This document shows positions 33,510-41,563 of a stretch of DNA of 64,000 nt, piece by piece. Within the stretch, counting starts at the first letter, position 1; every line of letters starts with the position of its first letter. The translations under genes and the position numbers were made by a program. The notes beneath the pieces were generated by a model. The model was not told where the DNA came from and ran no database searches. It saw only the letters and a program-made list of their open reading frames with translations. Origin of the DNA: CADCTP01 sp963849885 (lineage in GTDB: Bacteria > Actinomycetota > Actinomycetes > Mycobacteriales > CADCTP01); the NCBI GenBank assembly GCA_963849885.1, contig CAWKIV010000018.1, positions 248,001 through 312,000 of the forward strand. The letters are read 5' to 3'.

Positions 33510-33790
33510 ACCCCCTGACCCCGCTGTCCGTTGCGTTCGAGGTAATTGCGCACGCCGGGGGCCTGCTCTCCCAATCTTCTGAGAGTGATCCCTAGCTCAC
33601 GGGAGCACATAAGCAATGAGGGCAGGGAATGGCGTTCGCCATCTAACGCTTTCTCGCCGTAATCCGCGGCTTCCTCGAGTTCGCCATATCGAGCGGCAAC
33701 CACGCCCAGCGTCACGCGCGCTTCCGCGTTCCGCATCGGTGAGCGTTCTTGGCCGTCGTAGCTTGTCCCGGCGCTGATGACCTCATCGCC
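33510..33790 (-). pseudogene. C-terminal TPR fragment of an XRE-type regulator
   Basis: The minus strand encodes TSYDGQERSPMRNAEARVTL, VVAARYGELEEAADYGEKAL, SLPSLLMCSRELGITLRRLG and VRNYLERNGQRG. This is the recurrent C-terminal end of long actinobacterial HTH regulators with tetratricopeptide repeats. Its N-terminal HTH and most repeats are missing, and the integrase gene begins 24 bp beyond the surviving piece. Less GC-rich codons (including TTA) suggest a foreign origin or old decay. Confidence 0.65.
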
Positions 33791-33813
33791 TCGCTCCCGC
33801 CTGAGGTCGCCGC

Positions 33814-34966
33814 GTGAGCCGCCGAGCCAACGGTGAGGGGACCGTCTACCAGCGCGCTGACGGCCGGTACGCCGCCTCCGCCTACGTCCCGACTCGGGCC
33901 GGCCGCAAGCGCCGCACCGTCTACGGCCGCACTCGGGAAGAGGTGGCCGGCAAACTGGCCGACCTGCTGGCGCAGGCCCGGCGTGGGGTGCCGGTCGCGG
34001 AGAAGGGCTGGACCGTGGCCCGGTACCTGGCCTACTGGCTGTCGGAGGTGGTGGAGCAGGAGCGGCGGCCGGCCACGGTGGGCGCCTACCGGACGATCGT
34101 GGACCGCTACATCGTCCCCCGGATCGGCCGGCTCCGGCTCGACGCGCTGGGTCCAGGATGTGCGGCGGCTGTTGAACTCGTGCCGGGAGGCCACGGTGCA
34201 GCTCGGCAGCGCCGACCCACGGCCGGTGTCGCCGCGCACGGTCCAGATGGTGCACGCGGTCCTCCGCAACGCGGTCGAGCACGGCGTCCGGGAGGAGCTG
34301 GTGCCGCGGAACGTGGTCAAGCTGGTCCGGGTGCCGGCGCCGCATTACGAGGTCGGCACGGGGCTGAGTCTCGCGCAGGCTCGCCGGCTCCTGGCGGCGG
34401 TGGAGGGTGACCGGCTGCGGGCGGTGTACGTCCTGGCGCTCTCGACCGGTCTCCGGCGCGGCGAGCTGCTGGGCTTGCGGTGGGCGGATGTGGACGTGGA
34501 CGGCGCCGAGCTGCACGTCCGCCAGGCCATGCAGCGGGTCGCCGGTGAGCTGCGCTTCACCGCGCCGAAGACGCGGCACTCTCGCCGGACGGTTCCATTG
34601 CCGGCGCTGGCGCTAGACGCGCTGCGGGAGCACCGGGCCCGGCAGGCGGCCGAACGACTCGCAGCGGGCCCGGACTGGCAGGACTCCGGGCTCGTGTTCA
34701 CCACGGCGCACGGCACACCGATCGAGCCGCGCAACCTCAACCGGCACTGGTACTCGCTGCGGGACCGGGCGGGGCTCCCGGGCGTACGGCTGCACGACCT
34801 GCGGCACACCTGCGTGACCCTGCTCCTCGACGCCGGAGTGCCGCCGCACATCGTCCAGGCGATCGCCGGTCACAGCGGCATCCAGGTCACCATGACGATC
34901 TACGCGCACGCGGCCCAGGAGGAGCAGCGGAAGGCGCTGCGCGGCCTCGGGGAGCGGTGGGCATGA
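33814..34966 (+). pseudogene. tyrosine-recombinase phage-type integrase, one-base frameshift
   Basis: GTG at 33814 starts an AP2-like arm-binding domain (GEGTVYQRADGRYAASAYVP, RTVYGRTREEVAGKLADLL), then a core-binding SAM-like domain (WTVARYLAYWL). Near 34150 the frame slips by one base and continues with VQDVRRLLNSC and the catalytic domain: STGLRRGELLGLRWADVDVD (Arg I), LHDLRHTCVTLLL (His-Leu-Arg-His) and GHSGIQVTMTIYAH (His/Trp box and nucleophile Tyr). Corrected length is about 383 residues. The gene ends 90 bp from the 3' end of tRNA-Val, the usual arrangement for elements integrated in a tRNA gene. Confidence 0.85.
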
Positions 34967-35055
34967 CCTCCGTTGCTGTCACCGGCTGCCGTCAAGGCCG
35001 CCTTGACACTGGATCGGCGAGCCTCCGGCGGCGCTGGTGGTCAGGTCGGGTGGGG

Positions 35056-35127
35056 TGGGCGCGGCCGGGTTCGAACCGGCGACCCCCCGCTTGTAAGGCG
35101 GGTGCTCTTCCGCTGAGCTACGCGCCC
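35056..35127 (-). tRNA. tRNA-Val (anticodon UAC)
   Basis: The minus strand folds as a complete 72-nt cloverleaf. The acceptor is GGGCGCG/CGCGCCC with discriminator A, the D arm GCTC/GAGC, the anticodon stem CCCGC/GCGGG around loop CTTACAA (anticodon TAC), and the T arm GCCGG-TTCGAAC-CCGGC. CCA is not encoded. Its 3' end faces the integrase gene and is the probable attachment site. Confidence 0.96.
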
Positions 35128-35206
35128 GGGTGTGGCGGCGGGGGCCCGGGCCGGCGCCGAGGGTACCGGGCGGCGCGGGGCCGGCGCAGCGACGTAGGGT
35201 CGCTGC

Positions 35207-35992
35207 GTGTCCGCTCCGCCGCGCCTGGGCCGGGTGCTCGCGCTGCTCACGCTGGGGTTGGTGCTCGGCGGGGTCTGCGGGGCGGCCGGGGTGTGGCAGT
35301 GGCACCGCTTCACCGAGAAGCGCTTCGACAACGACGAGCTGCGGGCGGCGGCGGCCGCGCCGGCGGCGCCGGTGGACGAGGTGCTCGCGCCGGGGCGGCC
35401 GGTCGACCTCGAGCACCGCTACCGGACGGTGACCGCCACCGGCCGGTACGACGCCGCCGGCCAGGTGCTGGTCCGCCAGCGCCAGGTGGACAACCGGCCC
35501 GGCTTCCTGGTGCTCACCCCGCTGCGCACCACCGGCGGCCCCACGCTGCTGGTCAGCCGCGGGTTCGTGCCGGTGACCGGGGCGGCGACCGACACGCCCC
35601 CGATCCCGGCGCCGCCGGCCGGCGAGGTCCGGGTGACCGCGCGGGCGCTGCCCAGCGAGGACGGCGGGCTCGGGGCCGGGCTGCCGGACCGGCAGGTCGC
35701 CCGGATCGACGTGGCCGCGCTGGCGCAGCGGCTGGACACCCCGACGTACGGCGGCTTCGCCGAGCTGATCAGCTCCGACCCGGCGCAGACCGGGCTGACC
35801 GCGCTGCCGCCGCCGGACCTCGACAACCCGGCCGGCGGCGCGTTCACCGGCCAGCACCTCGCGTACGTGGTGCAGTGGTTCCTCTTCGCCGCGTTCGCGC
35901 TGGCCGGGCCGGTGCTGCTGCTCCTGCTGGACCGGCGGTCCCGGCGCCGGGAGGTCCCGCAGCGGCCGAAGGAGCCGGCCGCCGCGGGCTGA
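35207..35992 (+). CDS. SURF1-family protein (cytochrome oxidase assembly)
   Basis: A 261-residue membrane protein with the SURF1 layout: a first membrane helix at about 8-28 ending GVWQWHRFTEKR (the family has GxWQxxR), a periplasmic beta-rich domain with YRTVTATGRYD, VLVRQRQVDNRPGFLVLTPL and LLVSRGFVPV, and a second helix at about 218-240 after GQHLAYVVQWFLFAA. SURF1 proteins help insert haem into terminal oxidase. GTG at 35207 gives the correct N-terminus. Confidence 0.92.
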   Translation: MSAPPRLGRVLALLTLGLVLGGVCGAAGVWQWHRFTEKRFDNDELRAAAAAPAAPVDEVLAPGRPVDLEHRYRTVTATGRYDAAGQVLVRQRQVDNRPGFLVLTPLRTTGGPTLLVSRGFVPVTGAATDTPPIPAPPAGEVRVTARALPSEDGGLGAGLPDRQVARIDVAALAQRLDTPTYGGFAELISSDPAQTGLTALPPPDLDNPAGGAFTGQHLAYVVQWFLFAAFALAGPVLLLLLDRRSRRREVPQRPKEPAAAG

Positions 35993-36005
35993 GGGAGGGG
36001 CGGCC

Positions 36006-36470
36006 TCAGACCGGCAGGTCCGCCATGGCCCGGTGCCAGGCCGACTGGTCGCGCTGCTGGCCGGGCTCGTTGACCTCGGCGAAGCGCACGATGCCCTGCC
36101 GGTCGACCAGGAACGTGCCCCGGTTGGCCATCCCGGCGGTCTCGTTGAACACCCCGTACCGGCGGGCGACCTCGCCGTGCGGCCAGAAGTCCGACAGCAT
36201 CGGGAAGAGGTAGCCCTCCTGGATCGACCAGGTCTTCAGCGCGTACGGGTGGTCGACGCTGATCGCGATGACCTGGACGTCGTCGTCCTCGAAGCTGGGC
36301 AGCTCGTCCCGGACCTGGCACAGCTCGGTCGAGCACAGCCCGCTGAACGCGAACGGGTAGAAGATCAGCAGCACGCTCTGCCGCCCGCGGTACGACGAGA
36401 GCGTCACGTCCTCCCGGTTCTGGTCGCGCAGGGTGAAGTCGGGGGCCTCCTGGCCGACCTCGACCGCCAT
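36006..36470 (-). CDS. ahpE: AhpE-type peroxiredoxin
   Basis: A 154-residue thioredoxin-fold peroxidase that reduces hydroperoxides and peroxynitrite. The peroxidatic Cys46 lies in FYPFAFSGLCSTELCQVRD, with a second Cys51 five residues on, so a 2-Cys mechanism is possible; Thr of the usual PxxxTxxC is replaced by Ser/Gly. EDDDVQVIAISVDHPYALKTW and FLVDRQGIVRFAEV complete the fold. ATG at 36470 follows AGGAG. The order AhpE, DUF3052, aceE matches Mycobacterium tuberculosis Rv2238c-Rv2241. Confidence 0.92.
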   Translation of the reverse strand: MAVEVGQEAPDFTLRDQNREDVTLSSYRGRQSVLLIFYPFAFSGLCSTELCQVRDELPSFEDDDVQVIAISVDHPYALKTWSIQEGYLFPMLSDFWPHGEVARRYGVFNETAGMANRGTFLVDRQGIVRFAEVNEPGQQRDQSAWHRAMADLPV

Positions 36471-36553
36471 GGGATCTCCTCGCGGGGGTGACGGGGAACG
36501 GGCGATCGCAGCATGTCACGACCCGATCCGACCGATCTCGCGGGGCGGGCGCT

Positions 36554-36985
36554 TCAGCGCTTGGAGCGCGCCTTCGGGGTGACCAGCCGGGCGCCGGACC
36601 AGTCGCCGGCGGCGCTGATGCTCGAGGTCTGGGACAGCCCGGCGGTCGGCGCGGCCTCGCTGATGTCGCTCGGCTCGACGTGGCCCTCCCGGCCCGACTT
36701 CGGGGTGAGCAGCCAGATCACCCCGCTGTCGGCCAGCGGGTGCAGCGCGTCCACCAGGGTGTCGACCAGGTCGCCGTCGTCGTCGCGCCACCACAGCAGC
36801 ACGACGTCGACCACGTCGTCGGCGTCCTCGTCGAGCAGCTCGCTGCCGCAGCGCTCGACGATCGCGTCCCGCAGCTCGTGGTCGACGTCGTCGTCATAGC
36901 CGAGCTCCTGCACGACCATGCCCGGCGTGATGCCGAGGCGCTCGGCCAGGCCCCGCCCGCCTGCCTGGTCCACGGTCGTGCTCAC
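36554..36985 (-). CDS. DUF3052 family protein
   Basis: A 143-residue acidic cytoplasmic protein with ERLGITPGMVVQELGYDDDV and VVDVVLLWWRDDDGDLVDTL, both typical of this actinobacterial family. Function unproven. The C-terminus has a polar, probably disordered stretch ending in GARLVTPKARSKR. GTG at 36985 is supported by AGGAGG at 7 nt. The gene sits divergently from aceE in many actinobacteria, as here. Confidence 0.92.
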   Translation of the reverse strand: MSTTVDQAGGRGLAERLGITPGMVVQELGYDDDVDHELRDAIVERCGSELLDEDADDVVDVVLLWWRDDDGDLVDTLVDALHPLADSGVIWLLTPKSGREGHVEPSDISEAAPTAGLSQTSSISAAGDWSGARLVTPKARSKR

Positions 36986-37128
36986 GCTCGTGCCTCCTGC
37001 CCTCGGGCCGGCGACCACGCTCGGCCGCCTGTTGTGTCGTGCCGGTAGTCCACACATTCCCAGGTCCACGCGCAAGTACGCCAGCCGTAAACCGGAGCGT
37101 GTCGGTGCAGCACTGCACCAGCATGCCG

Positions 37129-37667
37129 TCAGAGCGCGTTGCAGGCCTGCTGGAAACGCTGGGTGGCCTGGTTGTACGGCGTCGTGCTGGGGCTGCCGCC
37201 GCCGCCCGCGTCCTGGACCAGTTTGTCGAGCTGGTCGAGCACGGCCTGGCCGGGCTTGCGGATCTTGTCGCCGGCCGGCAGCCCGGAGCGGCTGAGGTGG
37301 CCCTTGATGGTGGTCACGCCGGTGCGCAGCACCCGGATCTGGGCGTCCCGGCTCTTCGTCTTGTTGAACTGGCTGTTGATGCTGGTGATGGACGCGCGCT
37401 CGAGCACGCACAGCAGCCGCTGCTTGACCAGCACCGCGTCGGTGGTCGGCGTCGGCGCCGGGGTGGTCGTGGTCTCGGTCGGGTCGGACGACCGGTCGGG
37501 TCGGACGACCCGGTCGGCGCGGGCGTGCCGGTCGTGCCGGAGCCGCTGGGCGGGGCCGTGACGACGCCCTCCGCGAGCGTCCCGGTGCCCTCCACCGTGG
37601 TCGCGCAGCCGGCGCCCGCGGCCAGCAGCGCGACGGCCAGGAGGACCGGCAGTGCAGACACCCGCAT
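37129..37667 (-). pseudogene. small lipoprotein gene, frame broken by a 17-bp duplication
   Basis: ATG at 37667 opens a lipoprotein signal (LLAVALLAAGAGC, Cys21), then a Thr/Pro-rich spacer. In the spacer, 17 bp are repeated in tandem (37476-37509), which shifts the frame into an Arg/Pro-rich run. Deleting one copy restores TPAPTPTTDAVLVKQRLLCV, a helical domain (ASITSINSQFNKTKSRDAQI) and QRFQQACNAL with a stop at 37129-37131, giving about 173 residues. Two Cys in the domain could pair. It lies between DUF3052 and aceE. Function unknown. Confidence 0.75.
37476..37509. repeat. 17-bp tandem duplication in the lipoprotein gene
   Basis: CGGTCGGGTCGGACGAC occurs at 37476-37492 and again at 37493-37509 with no gap or mismatch. 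Seventeen is not a multiple of three, and removal of one unit exactly restores the host gene's frame. Confidence 0.9.
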
Positions 37668-37756
37668 ACGGACAAACTACCGTCCTGCCCGGCGGGCCGC
37701 GGAGCCCGGACGACCACCGACTCGGCTACCGAGCGGTAGAGGAGGACAATCGAGCC

Positions 37757-40501
37757 GTGACCCCGGACCGCTTCAGCGTCATCACCGATGGCCTGCCCAG
37801 CCAGCTGCCCGACCTCGACCCCGACGAGACCCGCGAGTGGCTCGAGTCGTTGGACACCGTCATCAACGTGGCCGGCCGCAGCCGGGCCCGCTACCTGATG
37901 CTCAAGCTCCTGGAGCGGGCGCGGGAGCGGCAGGTCGGCGTGCCGGCGCTGCGCAGCACGGACTACATCAACACCATCCCGCCGGAGCGGGAGCCCTGGT
38001 TCCCCGGCGACGAGTACGTGGAGCGCCGCATCCGGGCGTACATCCGGTGGAACGCGGCGATCATGGTCTCCCGGGCCAACCGGCCGGAGCTCGGCGTCGG
38101 CGGCCACATCGCGACGTACGCGTCGATGGCCTCGCTCTACGAGGTCGGCTTCAACCACTTCTTCCGCGGCAAGGACCACGGTCAGGCCGGTGACCAGGTG
38201 TTCTTCCAGGGGCACGGGTCGCCGGGCATCTACGCGCGGGCGTTCCTGGAGGGGCGGCTGTCCGAGCGGCAGCTGGACGGCTTCCGGCAGGAGCTGTCGC
38301 ACTCCGGCGGCGGCCTCCCGTCGTACCCGCACCCCAGGCTGATGCCGGACTTCTGGGAGTTCCCCACGGTCAGCATGGGGCTCGGGCCGATCCACGCGAT
38401 CTACCAGGCCCGGTTCAACCGCTATCTGATCAATCGGGAGATCGAGGACACCAGCAACTCGCGGGTGTGGGCGTTCCTCGGCGACGGCGAGATGGACGAG
38501 CCGGAGTCGCTGGGCGCGATCGGGGTGGCCGCCCGCGAGGAGCTGGACAACCTGATCTTCGTGGTCAACTGCAACCTGCAGCGCCTCGACGGCCCGGTCC
38601 GCGGCAACGGCAAGATCATCCAGGAGCTGGAGTCGTACTTCCGCGGCGCCGGCTGGAACGTGATCAAGGTCGTCTGGGGCCGGGAGTGGGACGAGCTGCT
38701 CGCCCGCGACGTCGACGGCGTGCTGGTCAACAAGATGAACACCACGCCGGACGGCCAGTTCCAGACCTACTCGACCTCACCCGGCGCGTTCATCCGGGAG
38801 GACTTCTTCGGCTCCGACCCGCGGCTGCGCAAGATGGTCGAGCACCTGTCCGACGACCAGCTCCGGCAGCTGCCGCGCGGCGGGCACGACTACCGCAAGG
38901 TCTACGCGGCGTTCAAGGCGGCCACCGAGCACACCGGCCAGCCGACGGTGATCCTCGCGCACACCATCAAGGGCTGGACGCTGGGCAAGGACTTCGAGGG
39001 CCGCAACGCGACCCACCAGATGAAGAAGCTGACCAAGCCCGAGCTCAAGGAGATGCGCGACCGGCTCTACCTGGAGATCCCGGACTCGGCGCTGGAGGAC
39101 GGCCTCCCGCCGTATTACCACCCGGGTCCCGACTCGGACGAGATCAGGTACATGAAGGAGCGGCGGGCCGCGCTCGGCGGCTCGGTGCCGCGCCGGATGA
39201 CCCGGGCCAAGCCGCTGAAGCTGCCGGCCACGGAGGCGTACGGGGACCTGAAGAAGGGCTCCGGCAAGCAGGCGGTGGCCACCACGATGGCCTTCGTCCG
39301 GCTGCTCAAGGACCTGATGAAGGACAAGGAGATCGGCCACCGGTTCGTGCCGATCATCCCGGACGAGGCACGCACCTTCGGGATGGACTCGCTCTTCCCG
39401 ACGGCCAAGATCTACAGCCCGTTCGGCCAGAAGTACGACCCGGTGGACCGGGAGCTGCTGCTGTCCTACCGGGAGGCGACCAAGGGCCAGATCCTGCACG
39501 AGGGGATCAGCGAGGCCGGCGCCATGGGGTCGGCGATCGCCGCCGGCACGGCGTACGCCACCCACGGCGAGCCGATGATCCCGATCTACATCTTCTACTC
39601 GATGTTCGGGTTCCAGCGGACCGGGGACGCGATCTGGGCGTTCGCCGACCAGCTCGGCAAGGGCTTCCTGCTCGGCGCCACCGCCGGCCGCACCACGCTG
39701 AACGGCGAGGGCCTGCAGCACCAGGACGGACACTCGCTGCTGCTCGCCTCGACCAACCCGGCGTGCGTGGCGTACGACCCGGCGTTCGCGTTCGAGCTGG
39801 CGGTCATCGTCGAGGACGCGCTCCGCCGGATGTACGGCTCCACCGACGAGCACCCGGCCGGCGAGGACATCTTCTACTACCTGACCGTCTACAACGAGCC
39901 GTACCGGCAGCCGGCCATGCCCGAGGGCATCGACGTCGAGGGCATCCGGCGCGGCATCTACCGGTACGCGGCGGCGCCGGAGGTGGAGGGCCCGCGGGCG
40001 CAGATCCTCGCCTCCGGGGTGGCCGTGCAGGCCGCGCTCAGGGCGCAGGAGATGCTCGCCTCGCAGTGGGGGGTCGGGGCCGACGTCTGGTCGGTGACGT
40101 CCTGGAACGAGCTGCGCCGCGACGCCGTCGCGGCCGACGAGCACGCGCTGCTGCACCCGTCGGAGCAGGCTCGCACGCCGTACGTGACCGCCGCGCTGGC
40201 GGACGCGCCCGGACCGGTGGTCGCGGTGTCGGACTGGATGCGGGCGGTGCCGGACCAGCTCGCCCGCTGGGTGCCGGGCGACTACAGCTCGCTGGGCACC
40301 GACGGCTTCGGCCGCTCGGACACCCGGGGCGCGCTGCGCCGCTACTTCCACGTCGACGCCGAGTCCACCGTGGTCGCGGTCCTCACCGAGCTGGCCCGCC
40401 GCGGCGAGGTCAAGCCGGAGACGCTGCAGCAGGCGGTCGACACCTACCGGCTGACCGACGTGACGGCGGCCGGCGCCGGCAACACCGGCGGCGACAGCTG
40501 A
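37757..40501 (+). CDS. aceE: pyruvate dehydrogenase E1 component, homodimeric type
   Basis: A 914-residue thiamine-diphosphate enzyme that decarboxylates pyruvate and acetylates the E2 lipoyl domain, feeding acetyl-CoA to the citric acid cycle and to the fab operon downstream. The ThDP motif is GDGEMDEPESLGAIGVAARE...VVNCN. Other landmarks are GGHIATYASMASLYEVGFNH, HTIKGWTLGKDFEGRNATHQ, GISEAGAMGSAIAAGTAYAT and YSMFGFQRTGDAIWAFADQ. GTG at 37757 is preceded by GGAGGA. A strong terminator follows the stop. Confidence 0.97.
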   Translation: MTPDRFSVITDGLPSQLPDLDPDETREWLESLDTVINVAGRSRARYLMLKLLERARERQVGVPALRSTDYINTIPPEREPWFPGDEYVERRIRAYIRWNAAIMVSRANRPELGVGGHIATYASMASLYEVGFNHFFRGKDHGQAGDQVFFQGHGSPGIYARAFLEGRLSERQLDGFRQELSHSGGGLPSYPHPRLMPDFWEFPTVSMGLGPIHAIYQARFNRYLINREIEDTSNSRVWAFLGDGEMDEPESLGAIGVAAREELDNLIFVVNCNLQRLDGPVRGNGKIIQELESYFRGAGWNVIKVVWGREWDELLARDVDGVLVNKMNTTPDGQFQTYSTSPGAFIREDFFGSDPRLRKMVEHLSDDQLRQLPRGGHDYRKVYAAFKAATEHTGQPTVILAHTIKGWTLGKDFEGRNATHQMKKLTKPELKEMRDRLYLEIPDSALEDGLPPYYHPGPDSDEIRYMKERRAALGGSVPRRMTRAKPLKLPATEAYGDLKKGSGKQAVATTMAFVRLLKDLMKDKEIGHRFVPIIPDEARTFGMDSLFPTAKIYSPFGQKYDPVDRELLLSYREATKGQILHEGISEAGAMGSAIAAGTAYATHGEPMIPIYIFYSMFGFQRTGDAIWAFADQLGKGFLLGATAGRTTLNGEGLQHQDGHSLLLASTNPACVAYDPAFAFELAVIVEDALRRMYGSTDEHPAGEDIFYYLTVYNEPYRQPAMPEGIDVEGIRRGIYRYAAAPEVEGPRAQILASGVAVQAALRAQEMLASQWGVGADVWSVTSWNELRRDAVAADEHALLHPSEQARTPYVTAALADAPGPVVAVSDWMRAVPDQLARWVPGDYSSLGTDGFGRSDTRGALRRYFHVDAESTVVAVLTELARRGEVKPETLQQAVDTYRLTDVTAAGAGNTGGDS

Positions 40502-40508
40502 CCCGGGC

Positions 40509-40540
40509 GGCCCGGCCGCGCCGAGAGGCGCGGCCGGGCC
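40509..40540 (+). terminator. 14-bp hairpin after aceE
   Basis: GGCCCGGCCGCGCC (40509-40522) pairs perfectly with GGCGCGGCCGGGCC (40527-40540) around the tetraloop GAGA, 8 bp after the aceE stop. No U-run follows. Confidence 0.85.
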
Positions 40541-40678
40541 GGTCCCCGGTGACGAAGAAGCTGAAGCCGCCGTCGACCCCGCCCTGGGAGACCAGCACGC
40601 CCGCGGCGCGCCGGGGCCGTCGTCGACCCTCGGCGGATGACCGCGGTCCGGCCGCGGCCGGACCCGGCGGCGGGTTGA

Positions 40679-41479
40679 TCAGACCTGGTCGTGCGGGCAC
40701 CACCAGGTGGTGCGGCCGCCGACGGTGGCGGTGACCAGCGGGACGCCGTCGCGGGGGCAGGTGCCGCCGGGGCGGCGGTGCGGGACGAGCCGGAGGGTGT
40801 GCACGCCGCCGCCGGCCGAGGCGGCGCGGACGGCGCTGCGCACGGCGCGCTGCAGGCGGCCGACCTCGGCCGGGGCCAGGTCGCGGACGCGGCGGCGCGG
40901 GTCGATCCTCGCCTGCCACAGGATCTGGTCGGCGAGCAGGTTGCCCACGCCGGCGATCGCGTCCTGGTTGAGCAGGCGGGCCTTGACCGGGGCGGTGCCG
41001 GTGCCGAGCGCGGCGCGGAACCGGGCCGGGGTCACGTCCGCGGCGTCCGGGCCGAGCGCCTCCACCGGCGGGTCGAGCCGCACCCGGCCCAGCCGCCGCG
41101 GGTCGACCAGCAGCAGGCCGCCGCCGTCGGCGAAGCCCAGCGCGAAGCGGGTGTACCGGTGGTCGCCCGCCGCCCGGCCGCGGTCCCAGTAGTCGCCGCC
41201 GTCGGTCTCGGCCCCGTCCGGCGCGATCGCCACGATCTTGCCGGACATGCCGAGGTGGAGGCCGAGCACCGGGCCGCCGCCGGAGGTGTCGCACCACATG
41301 CTCTTGCCGCGCCGGTGCACCTCGGTCAGCCGCCGCCCCAGCAGTGCGGCACGGATCTCGCCGGGCGCGTGCGGCCGGCAGACGAACGTGTCGGAGTCGT
41401 CCACGTCCGCGATCGGGCGGCCCAGCGCGTACCGGGCGATGACGGCGCGGGCCGACTCGACCTCGGGCAGCTCAGCCAT
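40679..41479 (-). CDS. Fpg/Nei-family DNA glycosylase with altered N-terminus
   Basis: A 266-residue protein aligned to formamidopyrimidine/endonuclease VIII glycosylases: AELPEVESARAVI at the start, GRRLTEVHRRGKSMW with the beta-hairpin Lys, LGLHLGMSGKI, DPRRLGRVRL, the H2TH helix NQDAIAGVGNLLADQILWQA and a C-terminal zinc-finger region. Two oddities appear. The catalytic Pro2 of the family is Ala2. The finger reads CPRD...CPHD, lacking two of four cysteines. Activity may differ from standard base excision. ATG at 41479 is the only start that places ELPEVE at the N-terminus. Confidence 0.87.
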   Translation of the reverse strand: MAELPEVESARAVIARYALGRPIADVDDSDTFVCRPHAPGEIRAALLGRRLTEVHRRGKSMWCDTSGGGPVLGLHLGMSGKIVAIAPDGAETDGGDYWDRGRAAGDHRYTRFALGFADGGGLLLVDPRRLGRVRLDPPVEALGPDAADVTPARFRAALGTGTAPVKARLLNQDAIAGVGNLLADQILWQARIDPRRRVRDLAPAEVGRLQRAVRSAVRAASAGGGVHTLRLVPHRRPGGTCPRDGVPLVTATVGGRTTWWCPHDQV

Positions 41480-41563
41480 GACCGCAGCATCCTGCCCCAC
41501 CCGCCGCCACCCCGCCCGGCGGACCCGGGCGGCGGGTCCGAGCGGCGGGCCTGAGCGGCGGGG

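Noticed and set aside
34991..35007. GTCAAGG/CCTTGAC inverted repeat as the integrase terminator or attachment core
   Set aside because: A 7-bp stem with a 3-nt loop is too weak to call, and no second copy was seen.
29036..35127. Left attachment site as a repeat of the tRNA-Val 3' end
   Set aside because: I searched by eye for the GGTTCGAACC-containing end and found it only in the tRNA itself, so element boundaries cannot be set.
37104..37119. GGTGCAG/CTGCACC hairpin after the lipoprotein gene
   Set aside because: Short stem with almost no loop; could be chance, so not listed as a terminator.
38777..40351. 524-codon open frame opposite aceE
   Set aside because: Shadow of aceE with biased composition and no conserved motif.
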